A stretch of DNA of 64,000 nucleotides, taken from Rotaria sp. Silwood1 (Eukaryota > Rotifera > Eurotatoria > Philodinida > Philodinidae). Where the stretch lies: NCBI GenBank assembly GCA_905250075.1, contig CAJNOP010000027.1, positions 1,532,741-1,596,740 of the forward strand. Direction: 5' to 3'. Of the stretch, positions 49,801 through 60,447 are shown in pieces; position 1 is the first letter of the stretch; each line of letters begins with the position of its first letter. Under the pieces are notes generated by a model, which saw only the letters and a program-made list of their open reading frames with translations, made no database searches and was not told the origin of the DNA. A program made the translations under genes and the position numbers.

Positions 49801-52800
49801 TCTTGGCTCTCTTCATGATTTTCTTTCATAGAACTGCATTCAATTCATAGAACACCCAGAAGCATCAAACACAATGAAATCATTAAAATTTTTCATAAAA
49901 ACAAAAGAAAACCTTATACAAGTCGACGAAGGAACATCATAGAAAGAGTTGAGACATCTCATTTTGCTGTGTTAAATAAACACATTTTCAAAAGTTTCAG
50001 ATGTTTTATATTTCAATTTAATCTGAATAGAACTTTTTGACATTCTCAATAAAATTGGTTTTTTTTTGCAGTGTTAAAACCAGTTACGAAAAAATTGTGG
50101 ATGAACTTAATCGTGAAATAGAACATCATCGTTCACAATTACAAGATCAACAAGCTAGAATTGGACAAATGAATGAATATGAGAATGCACAAAAATCTTC
50201 ACCTAGCAAAGGAACAAAAGATTTTACAAAAACTGGAGCAAATCAACCACCATTAAAAGAAGAAAAACGTCAAGAATTCATACGTGCTTTAGCTGATATT
50301 CGTAGTGATATGGTTAAAATAGCTGAAGGAAATCTAAAAGCTATGAATGAAGAAGATAAACAAAGTCTTTCTATACAAGCATTAATTACAAATAAAACAG
50401 CACAATTACAAGAAAAAATTGATGATTATGAAGGACAAATACAAAATTTAAAACGAGAATTAAAAACACAAAAAGCTTTAGCACAACAATCTACGGACGA
50501 AGCAGCTGATGCTAGACAAAAATTAGGTAAATTTTCTATATTTATTTTAAGAGTGTATCAAAATTATATTCAATAATAGGTCAAAATGAAAAGAAATTAA
50601 CTAAACTTCAACAACAAAATGCAGCACTAACAGATAATGCACAACGAAGAATGGCTGGTCAACAATTTCAACAAGGCCAGGTTTTGGAAATTAAATGTAA
50701 AAATATTTATATAATATTTCTGAATATATTAATAGGGTGAAGATACCATCGAATCATTACGACGTCAAAATCGTCTACTCGAAGATAAACTTCGTAAAAC
50801 AAAAACAGCTGAACGCCCTATGGATGAAAACCGGGTGAGTAGTGTATATTCAGGGTATTAATATCGAATATAACTATGATGAATTCACTTAAGATTCATC
50901 CTTCGCTCATAAATAGATATGGACAAGACGGTCCGGGTTCCTCCAGGATCAGGCTAACCCGTTTCGATTAGGTGTAATATCTTTTATGGTCGTGTAAGAC
51001 TTACGTCAAATATCTTATTCTTACGACTCATGTATTCCTATAAGTTTATGTGACAATTATTGAATGATGATCACTTCAATATTTGCTGTTAAAAGTTTTA
51101 TAATCGGATTTATCCTTTTTTCCCGTAAAAAAAATAGAGTTGTGTTGTCGAATACATAAGCACAGAGAACAGACAACATATTAGAGAATTTTAAAAATAA
51201 TGAGTCTTCAAGAAGGAGCATATCAAATTTCATGCAAGATATCTCGAGCACACTGACACTGCTAGAAAATGATATTGTATTTTCCACGAATACATGCATT
51301 AGAAGGCGTGAAACCAAAACTGAAAATTATTTGCTGATCGACACCGACACCAAAAACGATTGACTCGGTTCATCACTACTTACAAGAACACTAAGAAAAA
51401 GATACTCTCCACTTAAGATCATATGAGTTCACAAAGAGGTCTTGGTAAGACTACAAAGATGCTTAAAGGGTTTGTGTCTATGATAGTCTTAACCCAATTT
51501 ATGGCCGTATCAATGAATTTTCGATCCAGCTTTAGGCATTGGCCAAATAATCAAATAAAGGTATTTTGATCTGAAATGTCACTTATAAATAGTTTGAATG
51601 GCTAGTAAAATATTCTGAAACTTGCATGTCAAAAGAATGTTTTTTTTGTCGAAATATTGAGTTTTCATGTAATCTCGGTTTTTGTCGCAAACGACCATGT
51701 TTTTTTGGAAATTCGATATGTTGGCTAAGAAACATTCTTTCCAGCTGAAACTTTCAGGGTATTCTAGCAGTCCTTCGATTTATTTACATGAAACCTTTTA
51801 AGCTTTTTCTAGTCTTACCAAAACCTCCTTGCAAGTACAATATGAGTTTAAATGGCAGATATCAGATCGGATAGTTCCCTCAATAGTACAGCTGATTTTC
51901 GTTAAAAATTCTGATTTTAAAACCTCTATCTAGTTAGAGAGCCAACATTGTCAACCTTTTGAATACATACTTGTATCTACGCGGTATAGAGGTTTTAATG
52001 AAGCTTTCAAAGTAAAACAAAAAACAAAAAAGCAACTTTTGTGTTGAAAACTTCAGCTATCAGATTGTGAAAAATTTTTTTTGATGTTAAAGAAATTTCT
52101 AAGGCTATCAGAGACATTTTACATTTCAAAGTAGTAGAAAAAAACTTCACAAGCATCAAATATTTTCCAAGTTTATATTTTATGTAGGATGAACGAACAA
52201 GACGAACAGTTGAATCATTGCAACAACAAGTAACTGATTTAGATACACATAAAAAAGAATTACTTAAATTTAATCAACAATTAAAAGAGGAATTAAGCAA
52301 GTAAGTTATTAAATTATCTCATAGAAACATAATTAAAACATTTTATTATTATTATTATTATCTAGAGTTCGATTACGTAATGAAGAGTTACAAAAAATCA
52401 ATGTATTTTTAAAAGCTGAAAATGAAAGTTTAAGAAATGGTGATAGTCCACGATCAACATCGAGTGGCGGTATTCGACGAGTAAAATTTTTTATTCTTTT
52501 ATTTTTAAAACAATAATTAAAATATATATGTATATATTTTATTTAAAAGATTGGTGAATCTGGTCGATCAACTGTTGAACTTGAAAAAATAATTGCATTA
52601 ATGAAGAAGAAAATTGATCATCTTCAAGCAGAAAATCAAACACTTAAATCAGATCTTGATCGACAACGAGCAACCGTAAACTAATAAATTCTTTTTTTAT
52701 TAATAACAAAAAACAAACAATTCAATTTTTTTTCATTTAGAATGATTCAAATCGAGCATTTTTCACTCAAGCAACAGAATCAACTAAAGAAATTGAGCAT

Positions 52801-53771
52801 ATGGGTCAGACTAATTCACGAGTAAGTTTAAGTCTTCCTCCTATTTCAAAATCGATTTTCCATACAAGACATGAAATTTTCTAGCAATGCTGAGAATATA
52901 TAACACAATCTTCCTGTGACTAGCAATAGCAGCTACATAATTTTTCACAATTTGATCATCTATAAGTTGCACAAATAGGGTTTTCCTTTTATTATACTTC
53001 AAGTTGAAGAGTCATGAATAATTTACTTTGAAAGACAACTATGTCTCTCTTTTGATTTAGAGGAGTTGTTTTAATAATGATTTTCTTGAATTTATGGTGC
53101 GGCAAAGCTTCTAAAATCTTGAAATAGCATCATAGATGTTCTATAGAACTAAAAGAAATCCTTATCCATTTTAAAAGGAGTATTGAATATCTCAAAGAAA
53201 AATTTAAAAACGCAGCTTGTTATAATGCATTATATGTTTAAAAAAATCGATTCGAGTATTGATCATTACTATAAAGATCAATTTTGAGAAAAAAACATTA
53301 TAGAAACTTTTTAAACTTTCTCTTAGTTTCTAGATAAAACAGAAAGATTGTATAGCAATGGTAAGTATACTGATTATAGCGCATCGAACTGTGCTTGTAG
53401 CGACATGATCAACGATAGGTGACGGTATTTGTGAAATTATATGTAAGGTTGTATCGACTCAGAGGATGGTAGAATTGTCAAAAATACTTTAAAATCTTCA
53501 AAATATTAAAAAATTTTTTCATATAGACATCTGAAGTGACATACTCGTATATTTTGATATTTGTTTTTTTTGAGAAAAATCAATTTTTTTGAAGAAAGAG
53601 TACTTTCATCATTATTAAATTTTTTTTCTGTTACAAAATTACTATGAAATCTTTTTTTTTTTAATTTTCTAGCTTCAAAAGGAAGTTGCACTTCTACGTG
53701 AACAAGTAGCTCAATTACAAATGAAAGCATTACCACGATCACCATCATCATCTAATAATGGTTTTCATTGA
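31885..53771 (+). CDS. CEP290: Centrosomal protein of 290 kDa
   Basis: CEP290 is the long coiled-coil protein of the ciliary transition zone and centriolar satellites. Thirty-six exons join in one frame to about 2037 residues (human 2479). Boundaries: 31885-32001, 32065-32136, 32189-32246, 32307-32347, 32406-32576, 32634-32783, 32839-32952, 35235-35375, 35433-35555, 35625-35739, 37638-38050, 39168-39578, 39643-39807, 39888-40037, 41201-41419, 41485-41634, 41700-41954, 42020-42146, 42917-43226, 43285-43478, 44251-44453, 44528-44845, 46157-46237, 46303-46410, 46463-46597, 47514-47720, 47774-47995, 48057-48211, 50072-50526, 50580-50680, 50736-50834, 52188-52300, 52366-52480, 52550-52675, 52741-52821, 53673-53771. 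Diagnostic segments in human order are AKDDEIDDLKRKL, MKLPDGLTPSS, KYRRKLNVIKHQTGLLYKD, ITVLEMKELNERQRAEY, FPQ-like PDPSLPV, and DKIIHELRLRLPTT. The stretch after 52188 is short, so the C-terminus is reduced. Eleven introns exceed 750 bp; the others are about 50-80 nt. Confidence 0.93.
32953..35234 (+). other. 2.3-kb CEP290 intron with family B repeat
   Basis: Lies between exons ending HKT and starting ELLNEKEQEN. It contains repeat family B at 33600-33760. The remaining frames are short and unrelated to known proteins. Confidence 0.7.
33600..33760. repeat. Dispersed repeat family B, copy 1
   Basis: About 160 bp alignable to 38697-38852 in another CEP290 intron, same orientation. Shared blocks in order are TACT(C/T)..AAT(G/A)AAATTTTA(G/T)AATC, AGTCA, GATAC/AGATAAGA, GACTAGTG and ACACATTTCT. 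Confidence 0.65.
35740..37637 (+). other. 1.9-kb CEP290 intron with foldback repeat
   Basis: Contains the foldback element at 36320-36755. A 66-codon frame at 37189-37389 has no recognised similarity and breaks the CEP290 frame. Confidence 0.7.
36320..36755. repeat. Foldback element, arms of about 150 bp (family C)
   Basis: Sequence from about 36320 to 36470 is mirrored as a diverged reverse complement from about 36755 back to 36600, symmetric about 36537. Matching pairs include CTTCTCAAGTTATG with CATAACTCGAGAAG, CAGTCTGTTACA with TGTAACAGACTA, and TTTATAATA with TATTATAAA. The arms are diverged, so the insertion is old. Single arms of the same family occur at about 49287-49432 and 51735-51775. 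Confidence 0.65.
38051..39167 (+). other. 1.1-kb CEP290 intron with family B repeat
   Basis: Standard GT/AG ends around repeat family B copy 2 (38697-38852). Nothing else recognised. Confidence 0.65.
38697..38852. repeat. Dispersed repeat family B, copy 2
   Basis: Aligns to 33600-33760 over its length, ending in GGTGACTAGTG...ACACATTTCTCAGA. Copies differ at roughly a third of positions by eye. Confidence 0.6.
40038..41200 (+). other. 1.2-kb CEP290 intron
   Basis: GTATGT donor and TTATATAG acceptor. A short hairpin lies near 40697-40714 (CCTCG...CGAGG). No element with defined ends was recognised. Confidence 0.6.
42147..42916 (+). other. 770-bp CEP290 intron with family A repeat
   Basis: Holds repeat family A copy 2 at its 5' end. 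The 100-codon frame at 42614-42916 has no recognised similarity. Confidence 0.6.
42190..42333. repeat. Dispersed repeat family A, copy 2
   Basis: Aligns with 4404-4548 in NCAPG, 38 kb away. Shared order: CTGTTACTA, GAGAT.GTTTT, CTATCTA, TTATTCA, TTTACTTA, GCAATAAG. Confidence 0.6.
43479..44250 (+). other. 772-bp CEP290 intron
   Basis: Lies between exons reading SEIG and KLHRHILALQ. The region repeats GAATTC(A/G)ATCGA-like words near 43835-43925. No gene seen. Confidence 0.55.
44846..46156 (+). other. 1.3-kb CEP290 intron
   Basis: GTAAGT donor and CACGTAG acceptor, with a TA run at 46128-46141 just upstream of the acceptor. No recognisable element. Confidence 0.55.
46598..47513 (+). other. 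916-bp CEP290 intron
   Basis: GTAAGT donor, CATATAG acceptor. An 89-codon minus-strand frame inside (47053-47322) shows no family similarity. Confidence 0.55.
48212..50071 (+). other. 1.9-kb CEP290 intron with a family C arm
   Basis: Contains a single foldback-family arm at about 49287-49432. A T-rich TTTTGTAG at 48550-48557 followed by an open frame could be a cryptic acceptor, but that frame has no CEP290 similarity. Confidence 0.6.
49287..49432. repeat. Family C single arm, copy 2
   Basis: Aligns to the reverse complement of the left foldback arm at 36320-36470, sharing AAACTTTCAG, ATCTATTG, GAA(T/-)TTTAG and CATAACT in order. Confidence 0.5.
50835..52187 (+). other. 1.35-kb CEP290 intron with a family C fragment
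   Basis: GTGAGT donor and TATGTAG acceptor. It includes a short family C fragment at about 51735-51775. No coding exon found. Confidence 0.6.
51735..51775. repeat. Family C fragment, copy 3
   Basis: ACATTCTTTCCAGCTGAAAC and the CTTTCAGGG that follows match the corresponding part of copies at 49287 and 36470 (reverse). Only about 40 bp are clearly alignable. Confidence 0.4.
52822..53672 (+). other. 851-bp last CEP290 intron
   Basis: GTAAGT donor and long T-tract before the AG at 53671-53672. No recognisable element. Confidence 0.55.
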
Positions 53772-53998
53772 TGTATTTATATAAAAAAAAAACAAAGCGA
53801 ATCTTTCTGCCTTCTTCGTTGGTCAGATAAGCAATGGCATGAAATTCGTTTATAGATGTGATGAAAATAATTTAATTCATTTAAATCTTCTCAAAATAAA
53901 TATTCTGTTTTATTTCTTCTCCTTTCGTATTGTTGTAGTACATTCATATTTGTGTACTATTGTAATGTCTTAATAAATAGAATTTTTGCTTTTTGTAG
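53772..53998 (+). promoter_or_regulatory. CEP290-CLNS1A gap with poly(A) signals and acceptor-like site
   Basis: The 227-bp gap has AATAAA at 53895-53900 and 53972-53977, and then TTGCTTTTTGTAG whose AG (53997-53998) touches the CLNS1A ATG directly. A 3'-end signal about 20-100 nt ahead of an acceptor is the usual arrangement between genes of trans-spliced operons. Confidence 0.6.
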
Positions 53999-55699
53999 AT
54001 GTCTTCTAATTTAAATATTATTTCATTTCCAACAGAATATATTCGTCAACAATATTCATCAGTCAAAGCTTATTTAGAAGATGAATATTTAGGTCAAGGA
54101 ATTTTATGTATTGCTGAAAAGTAAATAATTTATCTATTTTGCTTCTTTTTTTTTGTAATTTTTATTTTTCGTTTTAGTCAATTAGTATGGGCTATTGCAT
54201 CTAATGAAACACAACGGCAAGGTATAGCTATTGATTATCCATCATTAACAATGCATGGTATTGTAACACATGATCCTAAATATCCTGAAGAACATCTTGT
54301 TGTTATTGTTCAAAAACCAAAAGAAGACGAAGATAATGATGATGATGGTAAGTTTATTGATTAAAATAAAAAAGGTTTTTTTTTAATAAATATTTTAAGG
54401 TACAGCAAATCATCAAGGTAATGGTGATGATGAACGAAGTAATTCACCTATTGAATATGATAGTATTCGTACTGTGAATTATCGATTTGTAATGGCAACA
54501 TCTGAAGATCTTAAAATTGCTTATCAAATTATAGCTGAATGTCAAGCACTTCATCCTGATCCACTTGATGACATGATTGAAGATGATGAAGTTGGTTCTG
54601 GTAAATATTTTTTGATATAATTTTTTTTTTTATTATATAATTAATCTATATTTTAATTTAATATATAGATATTGATTATGGGAATGAAGATGATAACAAT
54701 GAAAATGGAGATGGAGCTAATGAGGATGATGATCCTTATGGATATAATGCACATTTTGCATCAACAAATCAAGCATTACGCGGTTCACACTTTGGTGTTC
54801 ATAGACGAGGTCAACATGATGTTCAAGGTATAGTATTTAATAAATACTTAGTAGAACAAAAAAAACACATAGAAGTTCGTAATATTTTGTCAAGATATGA
54901 ATTTTTAAAAATATCCATTGTTTTTTTTCTACAACAATCATGGCAAAACGTCTTTATTTCTAAAAAATTCATATATTGAAGAGAATTAAGGAAAAAATTC
55001 CAAAATTTTTGTCAACAAGCTAGTTTAATCTACGGATTTAGGTGAGCAAAGTTTCCGATCAAAATTCAAAAGAATAATTTCGCCTGAACATTAGGTCATA
55101 CAGGATAGATACACCACTAAATATTAGATATCTAAACAATAAAAGTCAAGCAAGTCGAATCATTCTAGAATATTTACTCATCTACTATACAGTATCGATT
55201 GAATATAATTCTAACTTAAACATGATTTATTACTTGAGGCTTCAAAATCTACAATGGGTTGTCCTGCCATCATTTATCAATCAACTAGACTTACTACTCA
55301 ATAGAAAAACATCTTAGAAGGTTTCTGTTTGATTATTTATATGGAGTCTCGATTAAAAAAAAAATATTATGATTAATAATTTTCAACTACAATTGATTTT
55401 GTAAATGAAAATCCAAATTTTTTTCTATTAAAAAAAATCGATTCTCCAACGATTGAAGATTACAAAGTTAGAAATATGTTCAAAATTTGATAATAGATTT
55501 CTTTTTACAAGTTTACTTTTGCCTAATAATCATATATATGTAATTAATTTTATCATCAAATAAAAGATAAGATGATGGAAAATGAATACTAATATTATTA
55601 TCTATTGAAATTAACTTATTTATGTTATTTATTTGAAATTTTTGTATTTATTTTTTAGATGACAACGACAAGAATGATCAAAGTGAAGAGATGGAATAA
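53999..55699 (+). CDS. CLNS1A: Methylosome subunit pICln
   Basis: pICln recruits Sm proteins to the PRMT5 methylosome and holds them in a ring intermediate during spliceosomal snRNP assembly in the cytoplasm. Exons 53999-54120, 54178-54347, 54400-54600, 54669-54827 and 55659-55699 join in frame to 230 residues, close to the human 237. The PH-like fold is seen in the order GQGILCIAENQLVWAIA, GIAIDYPSLTMHGIV, HLVVIVQK and NYRFVMA, followed by the diagnostic AECQALHPDP. Acidic stretches (EDEDNDDDG and the DDMIEDDE/NEDDNNEN region, plus an SEEME end) match the family's acidic loops. Intron 4 is 831 bp. The start is fixed by the AG abutting the ATG and by good agreement with family length. Confidence 0.9.
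54828..55658 (+). other. 831-bp CLNS1A intron
   Basis: Separates the main body from a 13-residue acidic last exon. No gene or terminal repeat recognised. Confidence 0.55.
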
Positions 55700-57235
55700 T
55701 AAACATTAGTTTATCTCTATCTCTCCTGTATTTCTTTTGTGAAACCGGTTATAAACATTATAATTGGCAATAGAGAGCTCAGATAATTGTCATTGTCCTT
55801 GTTTCCATCATGGTTTCTTTCTTTTTTTCTTGGTTCATGATTTGTTCTCTATTTTTTTTTGTTATTTGTTAAACAAGATTATGATGATTCTTATTTTGGA
55901 CTAAAAAGAAAAATGATCGTCATACCTAAAGTAACTAAAAGTTAAGTTCTATAAAACCAAAGCACTCAGCGTTGTTTTTTTCAGCCTTTTATACTTTTAT
56001 TTTTGTTACTAGCGAGGCGATATGAAAACATTAAAATACTCATTTTATATGTTGAGTCTTAGCAAAAGAACCCAAGAAGAATCACTTTCATATTATATTT
56101 CGAAATTTTCATTATTCAGGGCTTGTAAGTATGCAAAATAAACGAGTCAGAATGAAACAATGTATCTTTTTCTATCATCGTAACATATTTTGCATTAAAA
56201 TATTTTTCTGTATAGAATCCACAGGAAAAAAATTTAAGGAATATGGTATGACTACAATTTAATGAGAAATATGTTACAATGAAAAAAAACAAAATTTTTT
56301 CATTATAATTTCGAAATACAGACCATTTTTTGCGATATTTTCTATGATAGTGATCCACATTGGGTTCTTTTTACTAAAACTAGCGGTATTCAAACTCTAT
56401 TTTAATGATTTCGTTTCGCTTTGTTCGTCACAACAAAACAAAAGATAACAAGTGGTGGACGAGTGTATAACTGTCAACTTCTGTTATGCTATGTAAACTA
56501 ATGATCGTATATTTAAGAACTATTCATTAAGATGAAAATAGTAGCATAGCAAGGATGATGATTAGATATTCTTGTTTATTTTATCGTGTTATGACAGTTT
56601 ACACATATCAATCAAGGCATCAATTAAATCTATTTCACAGTAATTTATTCGAACTGTCATCTATTGAAATTAGATAAAAGACATGTGAGACATATATTAA
56701 AATGATACATAGTATCAGGATTAAAATATAAGAGACAGTTAAAATTGAAATTTTATAAGAATTAATTATTGTTGTTATTATCATTTTTTTATACTCATTT
56801 CAATGAAATCAAATTTTCTTCTTTTTATTACAGTACATTTTTTTTAAATATTCGTTTGATTTTTTTCCACTTACCTGAAAAATACCGTAACATCTATTGA
56901 TATTCGAATAAAAAAATTAGAATATTCACAACGGTCAAATCAGCTAGATATGTATTTCTATAGTTTAAACATGAATTAAACACAAAAAAAAAAGAAGAAA
57001 AAAAAGAACACTATGACTGATCTTTGACACAAAATAAACGGAGTTACATAATGACCAAAGGCAATATGCCTTCTATAGAACATGCATACATATATATTTA
57101 TATACATACACACACAATCACAATATAGAATATAGATTAATATTATATAGAGAAGAAAAAAAAAGCAAGACCCTAATGAACAGGAAAATTATATATGTAT
57201 ATATGTATCGTTTTGTTTTTATTCTATGTAAAATT
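55700..57235. other. Convergent spacer, CLNS1A and chromodomain 3' flanks
   Basis: About 1.5 kb with the 3' UTRs of both genes. Dense homopolymer and TA-rich words, including a TATATACATACACACACA stretch near 57100. No coding frame with similarity. Confidence 0.5.
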
Positions 57236-57962
57236 TTAAACAAATTGTTCTTCAAGAAAATCAATAACTTGTTGATGATAATCTTCAGCTAAACGATTTG
57301 AATTCATCCATATTGGTTTTTTAACTTTTTTTACTTGAATATAATATTCTACTATATTTGTTTTTTTATTTCGACGAACATCAAGAATTTGATCAAGTTT
57401 TGATGTATCAAGTATATCACTATCAATTGAAAGTGCTAAATCAGTATCATTTGTATTTTTACGTAATCGTTTTGGTGATGCTGATTTTCTTTCAATAAAT
57501 TCATTATCATTTTCACCTTCACTAACCATGTCATCATGATTTGCTGCACGTTTATTATGTTGACGTGTGGGTAAACTACGATTACTACTGCGTGTAGATC
57601 TTTCACCCTTATTTGTTGATTGTTTTGGTGTTAATACACTGGAACGAGTTGATCGAACATTTATTTGACCTTGAGATTCATTAGGATTTGCACTTCTTAA
57701 TTTCTTTCTATTCTCTTCTTCTCCAGCTTCAAATTCTTTAATTAAATCTTGACAATTAGCCACATGATCTTTTGGTTCCCATGTATTATATGCTGTACTA
57801 TAACCTTGAAAAATAAAAAAATAAAAATTAGAAGAAAATTTTTTCAGATAATCATTGAAATATACCTTTCCATTTAATTAAATAGAAAATTCGACCTTTG
57901 CCATTGATTCGTTTTGAAACAATTTTTTCAACATCATAATCTTCGGTTTTTGTTGATGACAT
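57236..57962 (-). CDS. HP1/CBX-like chromodomain protein
   Basis: Two exons (57866-57962, 57236-57804) give 221 residues. The N-terminal chromodomain (about residues 7-60) has DYDVEKIV, YLIKWKGYS and NTWEPKDH. The three aromatic cage residues that bind methyl-lysine on histone H3 are all present (Y9, W31, Y34). A basic, Ser-rich hinge of about 90 residues follows, then a C-terminal domain (LDQILDVRR...EYYIQVKKV...VIDFLEEQFV) that looks like a diverged chromoshadow or second chromodomain. This is the HP1 architecture: heterochromatin binding in the nucleus and, if the shadow domain is real, dimerisation. Size fits HP1 (about 170-220). It lies 2.5 kb downstream of HDAC1 on the same strand. The exact HP1/CBX subfamily is unsure. 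Confidence 0.8.
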
Positions 57963-60447
57963 AATAAAATTGTATAATTTTGAACGAGATTAAAATTGAA
58001 TCAATCAAAAAATTTTCCCCTATTCTAGAAGAAAGGATCACTTATTTATACGGACAAATCGTATGTTTAACCATTCAGAAAATAGTTTATATGTAACCAA
58101 TGAAAAAAAACCCTGTTCAGCAAAGAGGAATCAAGGGCGCTATAAATAAATGTCGGATAGTATTATATTATAATTGAGTTCCGATTGGTGACAAATTGAT
58201 TGAAGAATATTACATCAAAGACATATTTGATAAACATAATTATGATTATACATACATATATATATATATAGTTACAACATCAATGAAGTTTAAACAATTG
58301 ATCATTTATTTTTAAATTTTGCTTGAATAATTGTACTCATGAAATAGAAAAACTTATATTCGTTAGAAACATTCAATATTTCAAACATCGTTTTTATTTT
58401 GATTTTAATAAAAATTTTGAATGAATAAGAAAAAAACAGAAATAGCAGAAAATTCTATTCAACAGGAAGTTTTAAATGGTTACAAATTCAAGAAATTACA
58501 ATTGAGAAAAATATACTGAAAGATAAGAACAAAAATGATGGCTCTATCTATTGCAAGAATCAAGTGACAAATTCGTCATTCGTATATAATATAAAATTAT
58601 TTCATTTATCTTGGCATAGTTGTTGTCCATATCACGGGTTTAGTCTGAATATGTAAAACAATTCTTGCAACGATATAGTGAACAGAAGCAATGGGGAGAT
58701 TGAAAAAAAAGCTATTTTGAGAGCTGAAAATATGCCCTATTGAACTTTTCAAAAGTGAGAAGATGTGGTCAACTCGTGAATGCCACATATTTGAACTCTC
58801 AACATGGGTAATTTCGTACATGATAGATGGATTGTATGAAATTTCAGCCTGATTTTACATAAAAAAAAAGATTGTCGATATTTTGTTTTACCGATGAACC
58901 ACACTGGAATGAATTGTGAATATCACTGAAGCTCTATAATGACATTGGTTGAGTTGGTGTTTCAATCTATTTCATTGTATGGTTTGGTGACATTAAAATT
59001 GACGTTTTATCTTCTAATATTATATGAGCTATTTATATATTATGCTATCTATGATAGTTTTCTTTGTATATCTCATGGAAAAAGAAGAAACCAACATATT
59101 TTTAGTGTTCTGTATCTCTGTGGGAATATTCTTGTTGATAAAAGCTTGAGAAAAAATAAACATGCTTGAAATTTTTGAATATTTCTTACAAAATGAAAGC
59201 CAAAAAAGAAACAATCAAACAGCATCAAAATATTTTACTTTATGCTATAATCAGAGATAGAACCGATCTGGATTTTTTACGATGGCTACTGGTACTGATC
59301 CATTTGAGATCTATACCAACACTCGACTGACAAGTTTTATGACAAAAAATAAGAGCAAAATAAGTAAATAAGACACGATGACTGGCAAGTAATCAGTATC
59401 AGTTTTATCTTGAATAATAATGTGAAATACCATCAAGAATACATGGAGAGATCGACTTATATACAGAACAGTACCAAAATTTGACCAGATATGTGTCTAT
59501 TAAAGTTGATCCATTTGTTATTCTAAGAAATTTTGTTTTTAGTTGTCTCCATAATGAATTAATAGGTTGAGTGTGACCGCCAATGTGTAGATCCTCTACT
59601 CATTCGTACCCTCATTTCTTCCCATATGTATTCATTTAACTTCTTTGATTTATCAGTATTGCATTTTATCTCATAAGAAGACGAATCGAAAAAAAATAGA
59701 CAGAAACTAATTGTCTGCAATGTGAATTGCTACTTATATATAAATAGATAGTATACTTTTTTTTAAAGTAATAAACACTATCTTTAACATTGCTGAATAT
59801 TCACCGAAAATAATTTCATGAATATTTTTCTATTGATTTTGAAACATAACCTATTCACTGTTGATTTTATACAAAAGATTTGTATGATTACAATGTTGTA
59901 GCATGCCTAATGAATGCAAAATATTAGCAAATAATTATGTGTCTTGAATTAAAACAACAATATCCACATAATTACATATGATGTTCACTTTTTTTCATCA
60001 TATATATCAATATTGAATATGAAAAGCTTTAAATTATTGGAACAACTAATATTGAACGATGTATCTTTTTTTTTCTTATTACATCAACACACACACAAAT
60101 TGTTTTTTTTTTGGTTTTGCAAACATACAAGAAAAGAAAAAAGAAGACAAAGTTAAACTTGATTTACAGCACAGTAGAAAACAGCTATACGAACAAACAT
60201 ATAGAATATGAATAAGAGATTTCTTGGATTTTGTTTTTGTTTCTTTACAACCAGAAGAACATATTTCAACAAACGAAAGAAAAAAAAAGAGAAAATCAAA
60301 ATGCACACAGATACAAGAAGCCAATGTGACTTTGAAATTTTCCAAAACAAACATATCAATTTAATGAGACTTATTGTTATTCTTGTAAAAGGATAAAATA
60401 ATCTTTTTTAGGAGGCTCTAAAAAGAAGAATCATACAAATAATCAAT
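57963..60447. other. Intergenic region between HDAC1 and the chromodomain gene
   Basis: About 2.5 kb, AT-rich, with a TA run near 58255-58269. The open frames (up to 91 codons) are lysine/phenylalanine-rich low-complexity and show no similarity. It should include the chromodomain gene promoter and the HDAC1 3' UTR. Confidence 0.5.
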
